The notes below the pieces were generated by a model. That model was not told the DNA's origin, did no database searches, and worked only from the letters and a program-made list of their open reading frames with translations. From positions 1 to 6,210 of the forward strand of contig CABTZP010000078.1 of the NCBI GenBank assembly GCA_902489375.1: DNA of 6,210 nt, in the 5' to 3' direction. Every line of letters starts with the position of its first letter. The first letter of the stretch is position 1. The position numbers and the translations under genes were made by a program. Positions 1 to 6,210 of this stretch are shown here, one piece after another. This DNA is from an uncultured Tissierellia bacterium (lineage in GTDB: Bacteria; Bacillota; Clostridia; Tissierellales; Peptoniphilaceae).

Positions 1-644
1 CCTCTTCCGACCTTGCTCCGCCCTTTTTGACCCTGGTTGTTTCCGGCGCCCACACCTATCTCGCACAGGTTAGAGATTATGGCAATTACAAAGTTTACGG
101 GTCCACCCGGGATGATGCCGCCGGGGAATCCTTTGACAAGGTCGCCCGCGTCTTGGGCCTGGGCTATCCCGGCGGCCCTAAGATTCAAAAGCTTGCGGAA
201 GAGGGAGATCCCCAGGCCATCGCCTTTCCCCGGGCAATGATGGGAAAAGAAGACGGCTACGATTTTTCTTTTTCCGGTTTAAAAACCGCGGTCATGAATT
301 ACCTTCACCATGCCGATCAGCTTGGGGAGAAGGTGAATCGAGCCGATGTCGCCGCTTCCTTTCAGCAGGCGGTGATTGAGGTGCTCACCCAAAAGTCCCG
401 TCTTCTGATCCGACAAACCGGCATGAAGCGCTTCTGCCTTTCGGGCGGGGTCGCCGCGAACCTTCCTTTACGGGCCGCTTTAAAGGTCATGTGCCGGGAA
501 GAAGGGGTAAGCTTTTACGTTCCCCCTATGAAATTTTGCACCGACAACGCCGCCATGATTGGCGCGGCCGGATATTACCAGTTCAAATACCGGGGCGCAA
601 GCCCCTTAAACTTCACCGTTGACCCCAATCTCGGACTGAGCTGA
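1..644 (+). CDS. tsaD: tRNA N6-adenosine threonylcarbamoyltransferase TsaD, C-terminal part (5' end outside window)
   Basis: Cytoplasmic enzyme that, with TsaB and TsaE, transfers the threonylcarbamoyl group from threonylcarbamoyl-AMP to A37 of ANN-decoding tRNAs (t6A). The frame is open from base 3, giving 213 residues before the TGA at 642-644. An in-frame TTG at 27 is not the start, because the residues before it (APPF) continue the family's PPFL-LVVSG segment. The family is about 335-345 residues long, so roughly 125 N-terminal residues are missing, including the HxxxH metal-binding pair. Visible family motifs are DDAAGE (111-128), FDKVAR, YPGGP (165-179), the FSFSGLKTA segment, SGGVAAN (441-461) and FCTDNAAMIG, in which the Asp codon at 543-545 is the expected third metal ligand. 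One deviation is SGAHT (42-56) where SGGHT is the rule. The end, PNLGLS, is a normal TsaD terminus. The next gene starts 27 bases downstream. Family assignment is secure from sequence. Confidence 0.97.
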   Translation, partial: SSDLAPPFLTLVVSGAHTYLAQVRDYGNYKVYGSTRDDAAGESFDKVARVLGLGYPGGPKIQKLAEEGDPQAIAFPRAMMGKEDGYDFSFSGLKTAVMNYLHHADQLGEKVNRADVAASFQQAVIEVLTQKSRLLIRQTGMKRFCLSGGVAANLPLRAALKVMCREEGVSFYVPPMKFCTDNAAMIGAAGYYQFKYRGASPLNFTVDPNLGLS

Positions 645-663
645 ATCAGGAAAATTAGAAATC

Positions 664-668
664 GAGGA
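664..668 (+). promoter_or_regulatory. Ribosome-binding site of the PHP phosphatase gene
   Basis: GAGGA lies 3 bases before the ATG at 672, which is close spacing. It supports ATG 672 over the internal in-frame ATG at 690, which would begin at MDLHTHT but has no purine-rich site in front of it. The spacing makes it a moderate rather than strong site. Confidence 0.55.
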
Positions 669-671
669 AAA

Positions 672-1400
672 ATGTCATACCGTTTTATCATGGACCTTCA
701 TACGCACACCACAGCTTCCGGACACGCCTATTCGACGGTCACGGAAAATGCCCGTTCGGCCAAGGAAAAAGGACTGGAGATCTTAGGCACCGCGGATCAT
801 GGCTATGGCATGAAAAAGACAACCAGCCCTGCCTTCTGGCGAAACCTCAAGGTCCTCCCCCGCTATTTGGAAGGGGTTCGCCTGCTTAAAGGCGTTGAAA
901 CCAACCTCCTTAACCGGGCCGGGGACCTGATGGAAGAAGATCTTTTAGAGATGACCGATTATGTCATCTGTTCCCTCCACGGGGCCTGCTATCAAAATGA
1001 CACTGGCGATCAGGAAGAATATACCGAAGCCATTGTCCACGCCCTGGACCGCCATCCCCAGATCACCATCCTGGGCCATCCCGATGATTCCGCTTATCCC
1101 CTCGACTATGAACAGGTCCTCCTGGCCTGTCAGAGAAATCACGTCGCCGTAGAAGTCAACAACGCCTCTCTCCTGGACGGGACCAATCGGATCAACGGAG
1201 TAGAAAATATTAAGACTTATCTCGGCCTTTGCCGGGAGATGGACCTTCCCATCATCTGTAATACCGATGCCCATTTTTCAACCCTGGTCGGAGACTTTAC
1301 CAAGACTAGGGCCCTTTTGGAGGAGTTGAAATTCCCGGAGGAGCTGGTGATCAACAGCTCCTGGACCCGGCTTGAAGAATACCTGCGCTTTTCCCTGTAA
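672..1400 (+). CDS. YcdX-type PHP-domain metal-dependent phosphatase
   Basis: Complete 242-residue protein, close to the length of Escherichia coli YcdX (about 245). The PHP fold is a distorted TIM barrel with a trinuclear metal site that hydrolyses phosphoesters. All nine expected ligands are visible: H10 and H12 (DLHTHT), H18 (SGHAYST), H43 (ADHG), E76 (GVE), H103 (SLHG), H136 (GHPD), and D199 and H201 (NTDAH). The EVNNASL segment (161-167) before the last ligands also fits this subfamily. Intact ligands and the absence of any fused domain argue for an active stand-alone hydrolase, not a polymerase PHP domain. Histidinol phosphatase is a related alternative, but length and motif wording favour the YcdX group. 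The physiological substrate is unknown. There is no signal peptide, so it should be cytoplasmic. It sits 27 bases after tsaD and 27 before the helicase gene, so co-transcription is likely. A 9-bp hairpin overlaps its last codons and stop. Confidence 0.93.
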   Translation: MSYRFIMDLHTHTTASGHAYSTVTENARSAKEKGLEILGTADHGYGMKKTTSPAFWRNLKVLPRYLEGVRLLKGVETNLLNRAGDLMEEDLLEMTDYVICSLHGACYQNDTGDQEEYTEAIVHALDRHPQITILGHPDDSAYPLDYEQVLLACQRNHVAVEVNNASLLDGTNRINGVENIKTYLGLCREMDLPIICNTDAHFSTLVGDFTKTRALLEELKFPEELVINSSWTRLEEYLRFSL

Positions 1401-1408
1401 AAAGCGCA
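1384..1408 (+). other. Perfect 9-bp inverted repeat (hairpin) over the PHP-gene stop codon
   Basis: TGCGCTTTT (1384-1392) and AAAAGCGCA (1400-1408) are exact reverse complements separated by a 7-base loop, CCCTGTA. The left arm lies in the last codons of the phosphatase gene. The stop codon TAA (1398-1400) spans the loop and the first base of the right arm. No T-run follows on either strand, so it is not a standard intrinsic terminator. The GAGG ribosome-binding site of the next gene (1420-1423) lies outside the stem and is not masked. Roles such as transcript stability or processing between the two cistrons are inference. Confidence 0.6.
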
Positions 1409-1427
1409 CGGAAAGAAGCGAGGCCTT

Positions 1428-3656
1428 ATGAATCTTGAAAATCTCAATTCCCAGCAAAAAAAAGCCGTCCTTTCCCAAGCCCCCTCCCTTCTGGTTCTGG
1501 CCGGGGCGGGATCGGGGAAAACTCGGGTTCTCACCGACCGGATCGCCTATCTTGTGCAGGAAAAGCACGTGCCAACCTGGGCCATTGCCGCCTTTACTTT
1601 CACAAATAAAGCCGCTCAGGAAATGAAGGACCGGGTGGCCAAGGCTCTAGGAAGGTCAGTCAACGGGATGTGGATTGGCACCTTCCACGCCCTTTGCGCC
1701 CGTATTCTTCGCCGGGAAATCCAGGTATTGGGCTACAGCTCCTCGTTCACGATTTATGACAGCCAGGATCAAAAAGCGCTGGTAAAAAAAATCATTAAAG
1801 AAAAGCGGATTGCCAGTCAGCAAATCTCACCGGCAACCTTTCTTTCTTCCATTTCTCATTACAAAAATCAGGGGATCCGTCCCGATGAAGCCCGAGAAAG
1901 AGCATCTCATTTTCCAGAGGAAATTTTCGCCCAGGTCTACGGCCTTTATGAGAAGGAAAAAAAAGCGAACGATGCCCTGGATTTCGATGACCTGATTTTA
2001 AAGACCCTGGACCTCTTCCAAAAGGAACCTGCGGTGCGGGAAAAGTACCAGAGCCAGTTTTCCCATCTTTTTGTCGATGAATATCAGGATACCAGCCATG
2101 CGCAGTATGACCTGATTTTGACCCTGACCGGGCCCGAAACTTCTGTTTTTCTCGTGGGCGATGCCGACCAGTCCATCTATGGCTGGCGGGGAGCGGATAT
2201 TTCCAATATTTTAAATTTCGAAAAGGATTTTACGAATCCGGAGATCATTTTACTGGAGCAAAATTATCGGTCCAGCAAGAGCATTTTACAGGCGGCCAAT
2301 GTCCTAATCGAAAAAAATACCGAGCGAAAAAAGAAACATCTTTGGACTGAAAATCCCCAGGGGCCCCCTGTCCGCTACGAACAAACCGGGTCAGAAAATG
2401 AAGAAGCGGCCCGGGTGATCCAGCTGATGGAAGAGGAGCGGGAAAAGGGAAGGGCCTACCGGGACATGGCCATCCTCTATCGAACGAACGCCCAGTCCCG
2501 GCCCTTTGAAGAGGCCCTGATCCGTCAGGGGATTTCTTATCGGGTGGTGGGGGGCCTTAAATTCTACGACCGGGCGGAAATCAAGGACCTGATCGCCTAC
2601 ATGAATCTTTCGGTCAATTCCCGGGATGATCTTTCCTTCCTTCGGGTGGTGAATCAGCCGAAAAGAGGAATTGGCCCCAAAACCATTGAGCCTCTGGCCC
2701 GCCTGGCAGCGGAAAATGGCCTTTCTCTTTTGGACACGCTGACGGATCCTGACCTTTGCCTGGAGCTTCCGCCTTCCCTTGAAAAAAAGCTTCAGCCCTT
2801 CCGGGTCCTGATGGAAGATCTCGCTTCTCGGACAGAAGAGCCTTTGACCTCTTTTTTCGATACCGTCTATGAAAAATCCGGTTACCAGGCCATGCTGGAA
2901 AATTCGATCAACCTGGAAGACCAGGCCCGAATGGAAAACGTCCTTTCCTTCAAAGAGGCCCTCTCCCAGTATGAAGAAGAGGAAGAGGAAGCGAGCCTTA
3001 CCGATTATTTGCAAAATCTTTCCCTTCTTTCGGATTTGGATAAAACGGAAGAAAAGGAGAAGGGCGTCCTTCTTATGACGATGCATTCAGCCAAGGGCCT
3101 GGAATTTCCCCTTGTTTTTATCGTTGGCCTGGAAGAGGGCCTTTTTCCCAGCCAAAGATCCGTGAATGAGGGAGGGCTGGAAGAAGAAAGGCGGCTGATG
3201 TATGTCGCCATGACCCGGGCTGAGGAAAAGCTCTTTCTTTTTTCCGCCTCATCCCGAAGGGTCTATGGCACCCTCATGGGACAAAGACCCTCTCGCTTTC
3301 TTAGCGAGCTGGAGGGGACGATCGAAAGGATTGAGCCAGAAGAAGAATCTTTCCCTTCCCGAAAATTCGGGGAAAAAGATACCCAGGGAGGCTTTGCCAA
3401 TCCGGGCCTCAAAGCCGCCTATGATCTTCAGCGATCCAAAATTCGCCGGATGGTCCAGGAGCGGAAAAAGCGGGAAAAACAAGTCTTATCCAGCCCCTTC
3501 CGTGTTGGAGATAAGGTAATTCACCGAAAGTTTGGCCGGGGAACGGTTGTTTCCGTCCTACCGGCGAAGGACGGCGACGAGCTGACCGTCGCCTTTGAAA
3601 AAAAGGGCATCAAGCGGCTTTCCTCCACCCTTGCCCCCTTAAAAAAGGAGTCGTAA
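1428..3656 (+). CDS. pcrA: ATP-dependent DNA helicase PcrA (UvrD/Rep family, superfamily 1A)
   Basis: Complete 742-residue 3'-to-5' DNA translocase/helicase, the normal PcrA length. Motifs in order: Q motif LNSQQKKAV (6-14); Walker A AGAGSGKT (25-32, K31); Ia FTFTNKAAQEM (56-66); Ib GTFHALC (84-90); Walker B VDEYQDT (216-222, catalytic E218); III GDADQSIYGWRGA (244-256); IV LEQNYRSS (276-283); 2B-region signature VVGGLKFYDRAEIKD (373-387); V LLMTMHSAKGLEF (548-560); VI ending YVAMTRA (592-598, arginine finger R597). A charged linker from about 620 leads to a C-terminal Tudor-like domain beginning FRVGDKVIHRKFGRG (691-705), which in PcrA/UvrD contacts RNA polymerase. Expected roles are nucleotide excision repair, removal of recombinase filaments, resolving replication-transcription conflicts, and plasmid replication. 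Subdomain 2B has a small acidic patch (YEEEEEEAS). The start has GAGG four bases upstream. Next to ligA, PcrA is a better label than UvrD; all catalytic residues are intact. Confidence 0.97.
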   Translation: MNLENLNSQQKKAVLSQAPSLLVLAGAGSGKTRVLTDRIAYLVQEKHVPTWAIAAFTFTNKAAQEMKDRVAKALGRSVNGMWIGTFHALCARILRREIQVLGYSSSFTIYDSQDQKALVKKIIKEKRIASQQISPATFLSSISHYKNQGIRPDEARERASHFPEEIFAQVYGLYEKEKKANDALDFDDLILKTLDLFQKEPAVREKYQSQFSHLFVDEYQDTSHAQYDLILTLTGPETSVFLVGDADQSIYGWRGADISNILNFEKDFTNPEIILLEQNYRSSKSILQAANVLIEKNTERKKKHLWTENPQGPPVRYEQTGSENEEAARVIQLMEEEREKGRAYRDMAILYRTNAQSRPFEEALIRQGISYRVVGGLKFYDRAEIKDLIAYMNLSVNSRDDLSFLRVVNQPKRGIGPKTIEPLARLAAENGLSLLDTLTDPDLCLELPPSLEKKLQPFRVLMEDLASRTEEPLTSFFDTVYEKSGYQAMLENSINLEDQARMENVLSFKEALSQYEEEEEEASLTDYLQNLSLLSDLDKTEEKEKGVLLMTMHSAKGLEFPLVFIVGLEEGLFPSQRSVNEGGLEEERRLMYVAMTRAEEKLFLFSASSRRVYGTLMGQRPSRFLSELEGTIERIEPEEESFPSRKFGEKDTQGGFANPGLKAAYDLQRSKIRRMVQERKKREKQVLSSPFRVGDKVIHRKFGRGTVVSVLPAKDGDELTVAFEKKGIKRLSSTLAPLKKES
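3645..3650 (+). promoter_or_regulatory. Ribosome-binding site of ligA inside the end of pcrA
   Basis: AAGGAG lies six bases before the ligA ATG, within the last codons of pcrA. The bases between are TCG and the pcrA stop TAA. A ribosome terminating on pcrA therefore covers this site, which favours translational coupling. The site also fixes the ligA start at 3657. Confidence 0.85.
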
Positions 3657-5672
3657 ATGAGCCGGGACCAGGAAGAAATCAAAAAGGAAATGCGGACTCT
3701 GGTTGATCAGTTAAATCAGTGGGCCTTGGAATACTATACTTATGACAAGGCTTCCGTTTCAGACCGGGAATACGACAGGGTCTATGATCATCTTTGCGAT
3801 CTGGAAAAGGAGAGCGGGATTGTTCTTCCCGATTCCCCGACCAAACGGGTCGGCGGTGAGGTTTTAGAAGGCTTTGAAAAGCACCGGCACCTCGCCCCTC
3901 TTTATTCGCTGGGCAAACTTCGAACCCGGGAAGAAGTCGAAGCCTGGGCTTTGCGCTGTCAGAAGGCTGTTCAGGACTTTAACCGGGAAAATCCAAAGGA
4001 CCCCCTTCCGGAACCGGTTTTTTTGGTTGAATTAAAATTTGACGGCCTGACCATTAACCTCACCTATGATCGGGGCAGTTTACAATTGGCCGCCACCCGG
4101 GGAAATGGGGAAGTCGGGGAGATGGTCCTTCCCCAGATCCGTACGATCCGCTCCATCCCCCTGAAGATCCCCTATTTGGGAAAAATCGAAGTCCAGGGAG
4201 AGGGGCTGATGCCCTTTCGGTCTTTGGAAGCATACAATAAAAAGGCCGAAATTCCCTTAAAAAATCCCCGGAACGGGGCGGCTGGGGCCATTCGAAATCT
4301 GGATCCCCGCGAGACCGCCGCCCGAAAGCTCGATGCCTATATTTATAACGTCGGCTATTCGGAAGAGCCCCTTTTTACCGACCAGCTTTCGATGTTCGCC
4401 TTTCTCAAAAAAAATCATTTTCGGGTTCATCCCTACCTGAAATCCTGCCGGACCATCTCCGAAATCATGGCGGCCATTGATGAGATTGGAGATTTTCGAC
4501 ACGATCTGGATGTAGCCACTGACGGGGTGGTGATCAAAATCAACGACCTGAGAACTCGGGAATTTTTAGGTTTTACGGCGAAATTTCCCCGCTGGGCCAT
4601 GGCTTATAAATATGAAGCGGAGGAGCTTGTGACCATTTTGCGGGAAGTCGTGTGGAATGTGGGAAGGACGGGAAAACTCACCCCGACGGCGGTGGTCGAT
4701 CCAATCGAGCTTTCCGGGGCAACCGTTTCCCGGGCAACCCTGAATAATTATGACGATATTCAGCGAAAGGGCCTGGAGCTGGGCGCTTCGGTTCTGATCC
4801 GGAGGTCCAACGAGGTAATTCCTGAAATTTTAGGCATTGTCCCCGATCCCTCTTTAAAGACGGCCCCGATTCAAAAGCCCGAAGTTTGCCCGGCCTGCGG
4901 AAGTGAGCTGGTTCAGGAAAATGTTCATATTTATTGCCCGAATTCTCTTTCCTGCCTTCCCCAGCTGGTGGCCAGGCTTACCCATTTTTCTAGCCGGGCG
5001 GGGATGAATATCGAGGGTCTTTCCGAAAAGACCCTGGAGCAGCTGATCAGGTGGGGAATGCAAGAAATGGCGGATCTGTACCAGCTGAGAGAAGAGGACC
5101 TCCTTTCTCTGGAAGGCTTTAAGGAAAAAAAGACGAGAAAGCTTCTGGAAGCGATCGAAAAATCGAAAAATCCTCCCCTGGACCGGTTTTTATACGCCCT
5201 GGGCATCCCGGAAGTCGGGGAGTCTGCGGCCAGGGACCTTGCCGCCCATTTTAAAAGTCTCTCGGCTCTTCAAAAAGCAAAAGCGGAAGAGCTGGAAGAA
5301 GTTTGCGATATTGGCCCCGTGACGGCGGATCATATTTTTGAATTTTTCCATGATCCGCACATTTCCTCTTCTTTGGATCGGCTCCTCCATCAGGGGGTAA
5401 AGCCAAAAGACTTTGTGGAAAATAGAGAAGGCCCGAAGCCACTGGAGGGGCTCTCAGCGGTCGTTACCGGGACGATCCAAGGCTATAGCCGAAAGGAAAT
5501 GGAGGAGGGCATCCGCCGCCTGGGCGGTCAGGCCAAAAGCGCCGTTTCTAAGAAAACAGACCTTCTTATTGCCGGAGAGGAAGCCGGCTCAAAAAAAGAG
5601 AAAGCCAAGGAATTTGGGGTAAAAATAATCGAAGGAAAAGACCTTGATGATTTTTTGAAAAAATACTTTTAA
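3657..5672 (+). CDS. ligA: NAD+-dependent DNA ligase LigA
   Basis: Complete 671-residue ligase, the standard LigA length, which seals nicks after Okazaki-fragment maturation and repair using NAD+. Domain Ia (about 1-70) has the NMN-binding YY...SDREYD residues (Y26, D36, Y39, D40). The adenylation domain has the lysine nucleophile K127 in ELKFDG, R148 in TRGNG, E182 in VQGEG, R205 in NPRNGAAG, K294 in DGVVIK and K318 in AYKY. An OB fold follows (WNVGRTGKLTPTAVV, then SGATVSRATLNN). The zinc finger has C411, C414, C427 and C433. The helix-hairpin-helix region (about 450-580) includes LEGFKEKK and ALGIPEVGESAA. The BRCT domain (about 595-671) has VVTGT and SKKTDLLIAGEEAGSK. TRGNGEVGEMV and QGEG differ from the commoner TRGDGxxGED and RGEV, yet the catalytic residues are kept; from memory this matches clostridial LigA proteins. 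The ATG abuts the pcrA stop, so the two are almost certainly one transcript. Confidence 0.98.
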   Translation: MSRDQEEIKKEMRTLVDQLNQWALEYYTYDKASVSDREYDRVYDHLCDLEKESGIVLPDSPTKRVGGEVLEGFEKHRHLAPLYSLGKLRTREEVEAWALRCQKAVQDFNRENPKDPLPEPVFLVELKFDGLTINLTYDRGSLQLAATRGNGEVGEMVLPQIRTIRSIPLKIPYLGKIEVQGEGLMPFRSLEAYNKKAEIPLKNPRNGAAGAIRNLDPRETAARKLDAYIYNVGYSEEPLFTDQLSMFAFLKKNHFRVHPYLKSCRTISEIMAAIDEIGDFRHDLDVATDGVVIKINDLRTREFLGFTAKFPRWAMAYKYEAEELVTILREVVWNVGRTGKLTPTAVVDPIELSGATVSRATLNNYDDIQRKGLELGASVLIRRSNEVIPEILGIVPDPSLKTAPIQKPEVCPACGSELVQENVHIYCPNSLSCLPQLVARLTHFSSRAGMNIEGLSEKTLEQLIRWGMQEMADLYQLREEDLLSLEGFKEKKTRKLLEAIEKSKNPPLDRFLYALGIPEVGESAARDLAAHFKSLSALQKAKAEELEEVCDIGPVTADHIFEFFHDPHISSSLDRLLHQGVKPKDFVENREGPKPLEGLSAVVTGTIQGYSRKEMEEGIRRLGGQAKSAVSKKTDLLIAGEEAGSKKEKAKEFGVKIIEGKDLDDFLKKYF

Positions 5673-5724
5673 GACCCGGCGAACGGCCGAAAAAGCGTTT
5701 TTACGTGCCCCTTGGGCGGGGATA

Positions 5725-5730
5725 AAGGAG
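5725..5730 (+). promoter_or_regulatory. Ribosome-binding site of the rdgB-like gene
   Basis: AAGGAG lies five bases before ATG 5736 and is the best match to the anti-Shine-Dalgarno sequence in the 63-base gap after ligA. It supports this start, since the protein then begins MQKIVLSTGN, as family members do. Confidence 0.85.
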
Positions 5731-5735
5731 ACAGG

Positions 5736-6210
5736 ATGCAAAAAATCGTTCTTTCCACGGGCAATCAGGATAAGGTCCGTGAACTCAGGCAGATGATGGA
5801 TGAAGAAAAATTTCAGGTTCTTTCTAAAAATGACCTGGGCCTGGGAGATCTAGAAATTGAGGAAACCGGGCGCACCCTTAATGACAATGCGGAAATTAAA
5901 GTCATTGAGCTTTATAAGGCCCTCAAAGCGAAGGGGGAAGATCCAGATCAGTACTGGATTCTCGCCGATGATACCGGGCTTTTTGTCCCGGCCATTCGCA
6001 ACCTTCCCGGCGTGTATTCAGCCCGATACGCCGGAGAAAATGCGACCTATGAAGACAATATCCAAAAGCTTTTAAAGCGGATGACCGGCCTTGAGATGGG
6101 GGACCGCAATGCCTATTTTATGACCGTGATCGCGGTCATCAAAAAGGGAGAGCTATTCGAATATCAGGGAAGGCTGGAAGGTCGCATTCTTGAAGAAGAG
6201 CGAGGAGAAG
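5736..6210 (+). CDS. rdgB: RdgB/HAM1-family XTP/dITP diphosphatase, N-terminal part (3' end outside window)
   Basis: Hydrolyses non-canonical purine nucleotides (dITP, XTP, ITP) to the monophosphate and pyrophosphate, keeping deaminated bases out of DNA and RNA. 158 residues are present; the family is about 195-205, so roughly 40 residues are cut off. Motifs in order: VLSTGNQDK (5-13, the nucleotide-binding TGN..K start); IEETGRTLNDNAEIK (41-55, metal/substrate region with E42, E43 and N51); LADDTGLFV (76-84, with catalytic D78 and D79); PGVYSARYAG (91-100, the family signature); DNIQKLL (107-113); and GRLEGRILEEERGE (145-158). The last stretch leads towards the usual GFGYDPIF, not visible here. 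DDTGL replaces the commoner DDSGL, a mild change. Compared with short family members there are a few extra residues (KGEDPDQYW, 66-74) before the DD motif. The gene lies 63 bases after ligA in the same direction, probably in the same operon, and fits the genome-maintenance setting. Confidence 0.96.
   Translation, partial: MQKIVLSTGNQDKVRELRQMMDEEKFQVLSKNDLGLGDLEIEETGRTLNDNAEIKVIELYKALKAKGEDPDQYWILADDTGLFVPAIRNLPGVYSARYAGENATYEDNIQKLLKRMTGLEMGDRNAYFMTVIAVIKKGELFEYQGRLEGRILEEERGE

Noticed and set aside
27..240. TTG at 27 as a possible TsaD start, and a second short frame from 37
   Set aside because: The TsaD frame is already open and family-like before 27, so TTG is an internal leucine. The short frame is an out-of-phase shadow.
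945..1568. Minus-strand open frames across the PHP gene and the start of pcrA
   Set aside because: They overlap well-supported genes, their translations resemble no family I know, and they run against the direction of every real gene here.
2971..2994. Purine-rich GAA/GAG run in pcrA as a repeat or slippage site
   Set aside because: It encodes an acidic Glu patch in subdomain 2B of an intact frame; codons alternate GAA and GAG, so it is not a uniform repeat.
2391..3086. 231-codon open frame on the minus strand inside the helicase gene
   Set aside because: It lies wholly opposite a complete PcrA with all its motifs, and its translation shows no recognisable domain. It is a by-product of the codon usage on the coding strand.
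5651..5669. TTTTTTGAAAAAA tract with a promoter-like TTGAAA near the end of ligA
   Set aside because: No matching -10 box sits about 17 bases downstream, where the sequence is GC-rich. The tract simply encodes the DDFLKKYF end of LigA.
5673..5702. Intrinsic terminator after ligA
   Set aside because: The only GC stem is 4 bp and is followed by A5-GCG-T5, not directly by a T-run. It is too weak to call, and rdgB follows closely in the same direction.
1..6210. Mobile element, CRISPR array, tRNA/rRNA gene, riboswitch or novel defence system
   Set aside because: About 98 percent of the window is ordinary coding sequence from five recognisable housekeeping families, and the gaps are too short to hold any of these. 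I saw no spaced direct repeats, terminal inverted repeats or transposase motifs.

Overview
This window is a dense, one-directional stretch of bacterial housekeeping DNA, with every gene on the + strand. It most likely comes from a Gram-positive member of the Bacillota, probably class Clostridia. The evidence is the PcrA-type helicase with its C-terminal Tudor-like domain placed directly before ligA (the Bacillota pcrA-ligA pairing), strong AAGGAG ribosome-binding sites, and a LigA whose adenylation domain carries TRGNG and VQGEG instead of the commoner TRGDG and RGEV; from memory these LigA variants are typical of clostridial enzymes. Base composition looks close to balanced and is even across the genes, with no sign of a recently acquired island.

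Layout: (1) positions 1-644, the C-terminal two thirds of TsaD (tRNA t6A synthesis), cut by the window start; (2) 672-1400, a complete YcdX-type PHP-domain metal-dependent phosphatase with all nine expected metal ligands; (3) 1428-3656, a complete PcrA/UvrD superfamily 1A helicase; (4) 3657-5672, a complete NAD+-dependent DNA ligase LigA whose ATG directly follows the helicase stop codon; (5) 5736-6210, the first 158 residues of an RdgB/HAM1 non-canonical purine NTP pyrophosphatase, cut by the window end. Only 117 bases lie between genes (27, 27, 0 and 63), and no stretch over 300 bases lacks a gene.

The genes probably form part of one operon with a genome-maintenance theme: helicase unwinding and displacement, nick sealing, and removal of deaminated purine nucleotides from the pool. 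TsaD serves translational fidelity, and the natural substrate of the PHP protein cannot be told from sequence. pcrA and ligA are very likely translationally coupled.

I see no undescribed system, mobile element, CRISPR array or RNA gene. The observations most worth a second look are modest: a perfect 9-bp hairpin straddling the PHP-gene stop codon, the fact that all five genes share one reading frame with stop-free gaps so that only four stop codons interrupt the whole window, an unusual SGAHT in TsaD where SGGHT is expected, and the conserved-looking but unexplained PHP phosphatase between tsaD and pcrA.
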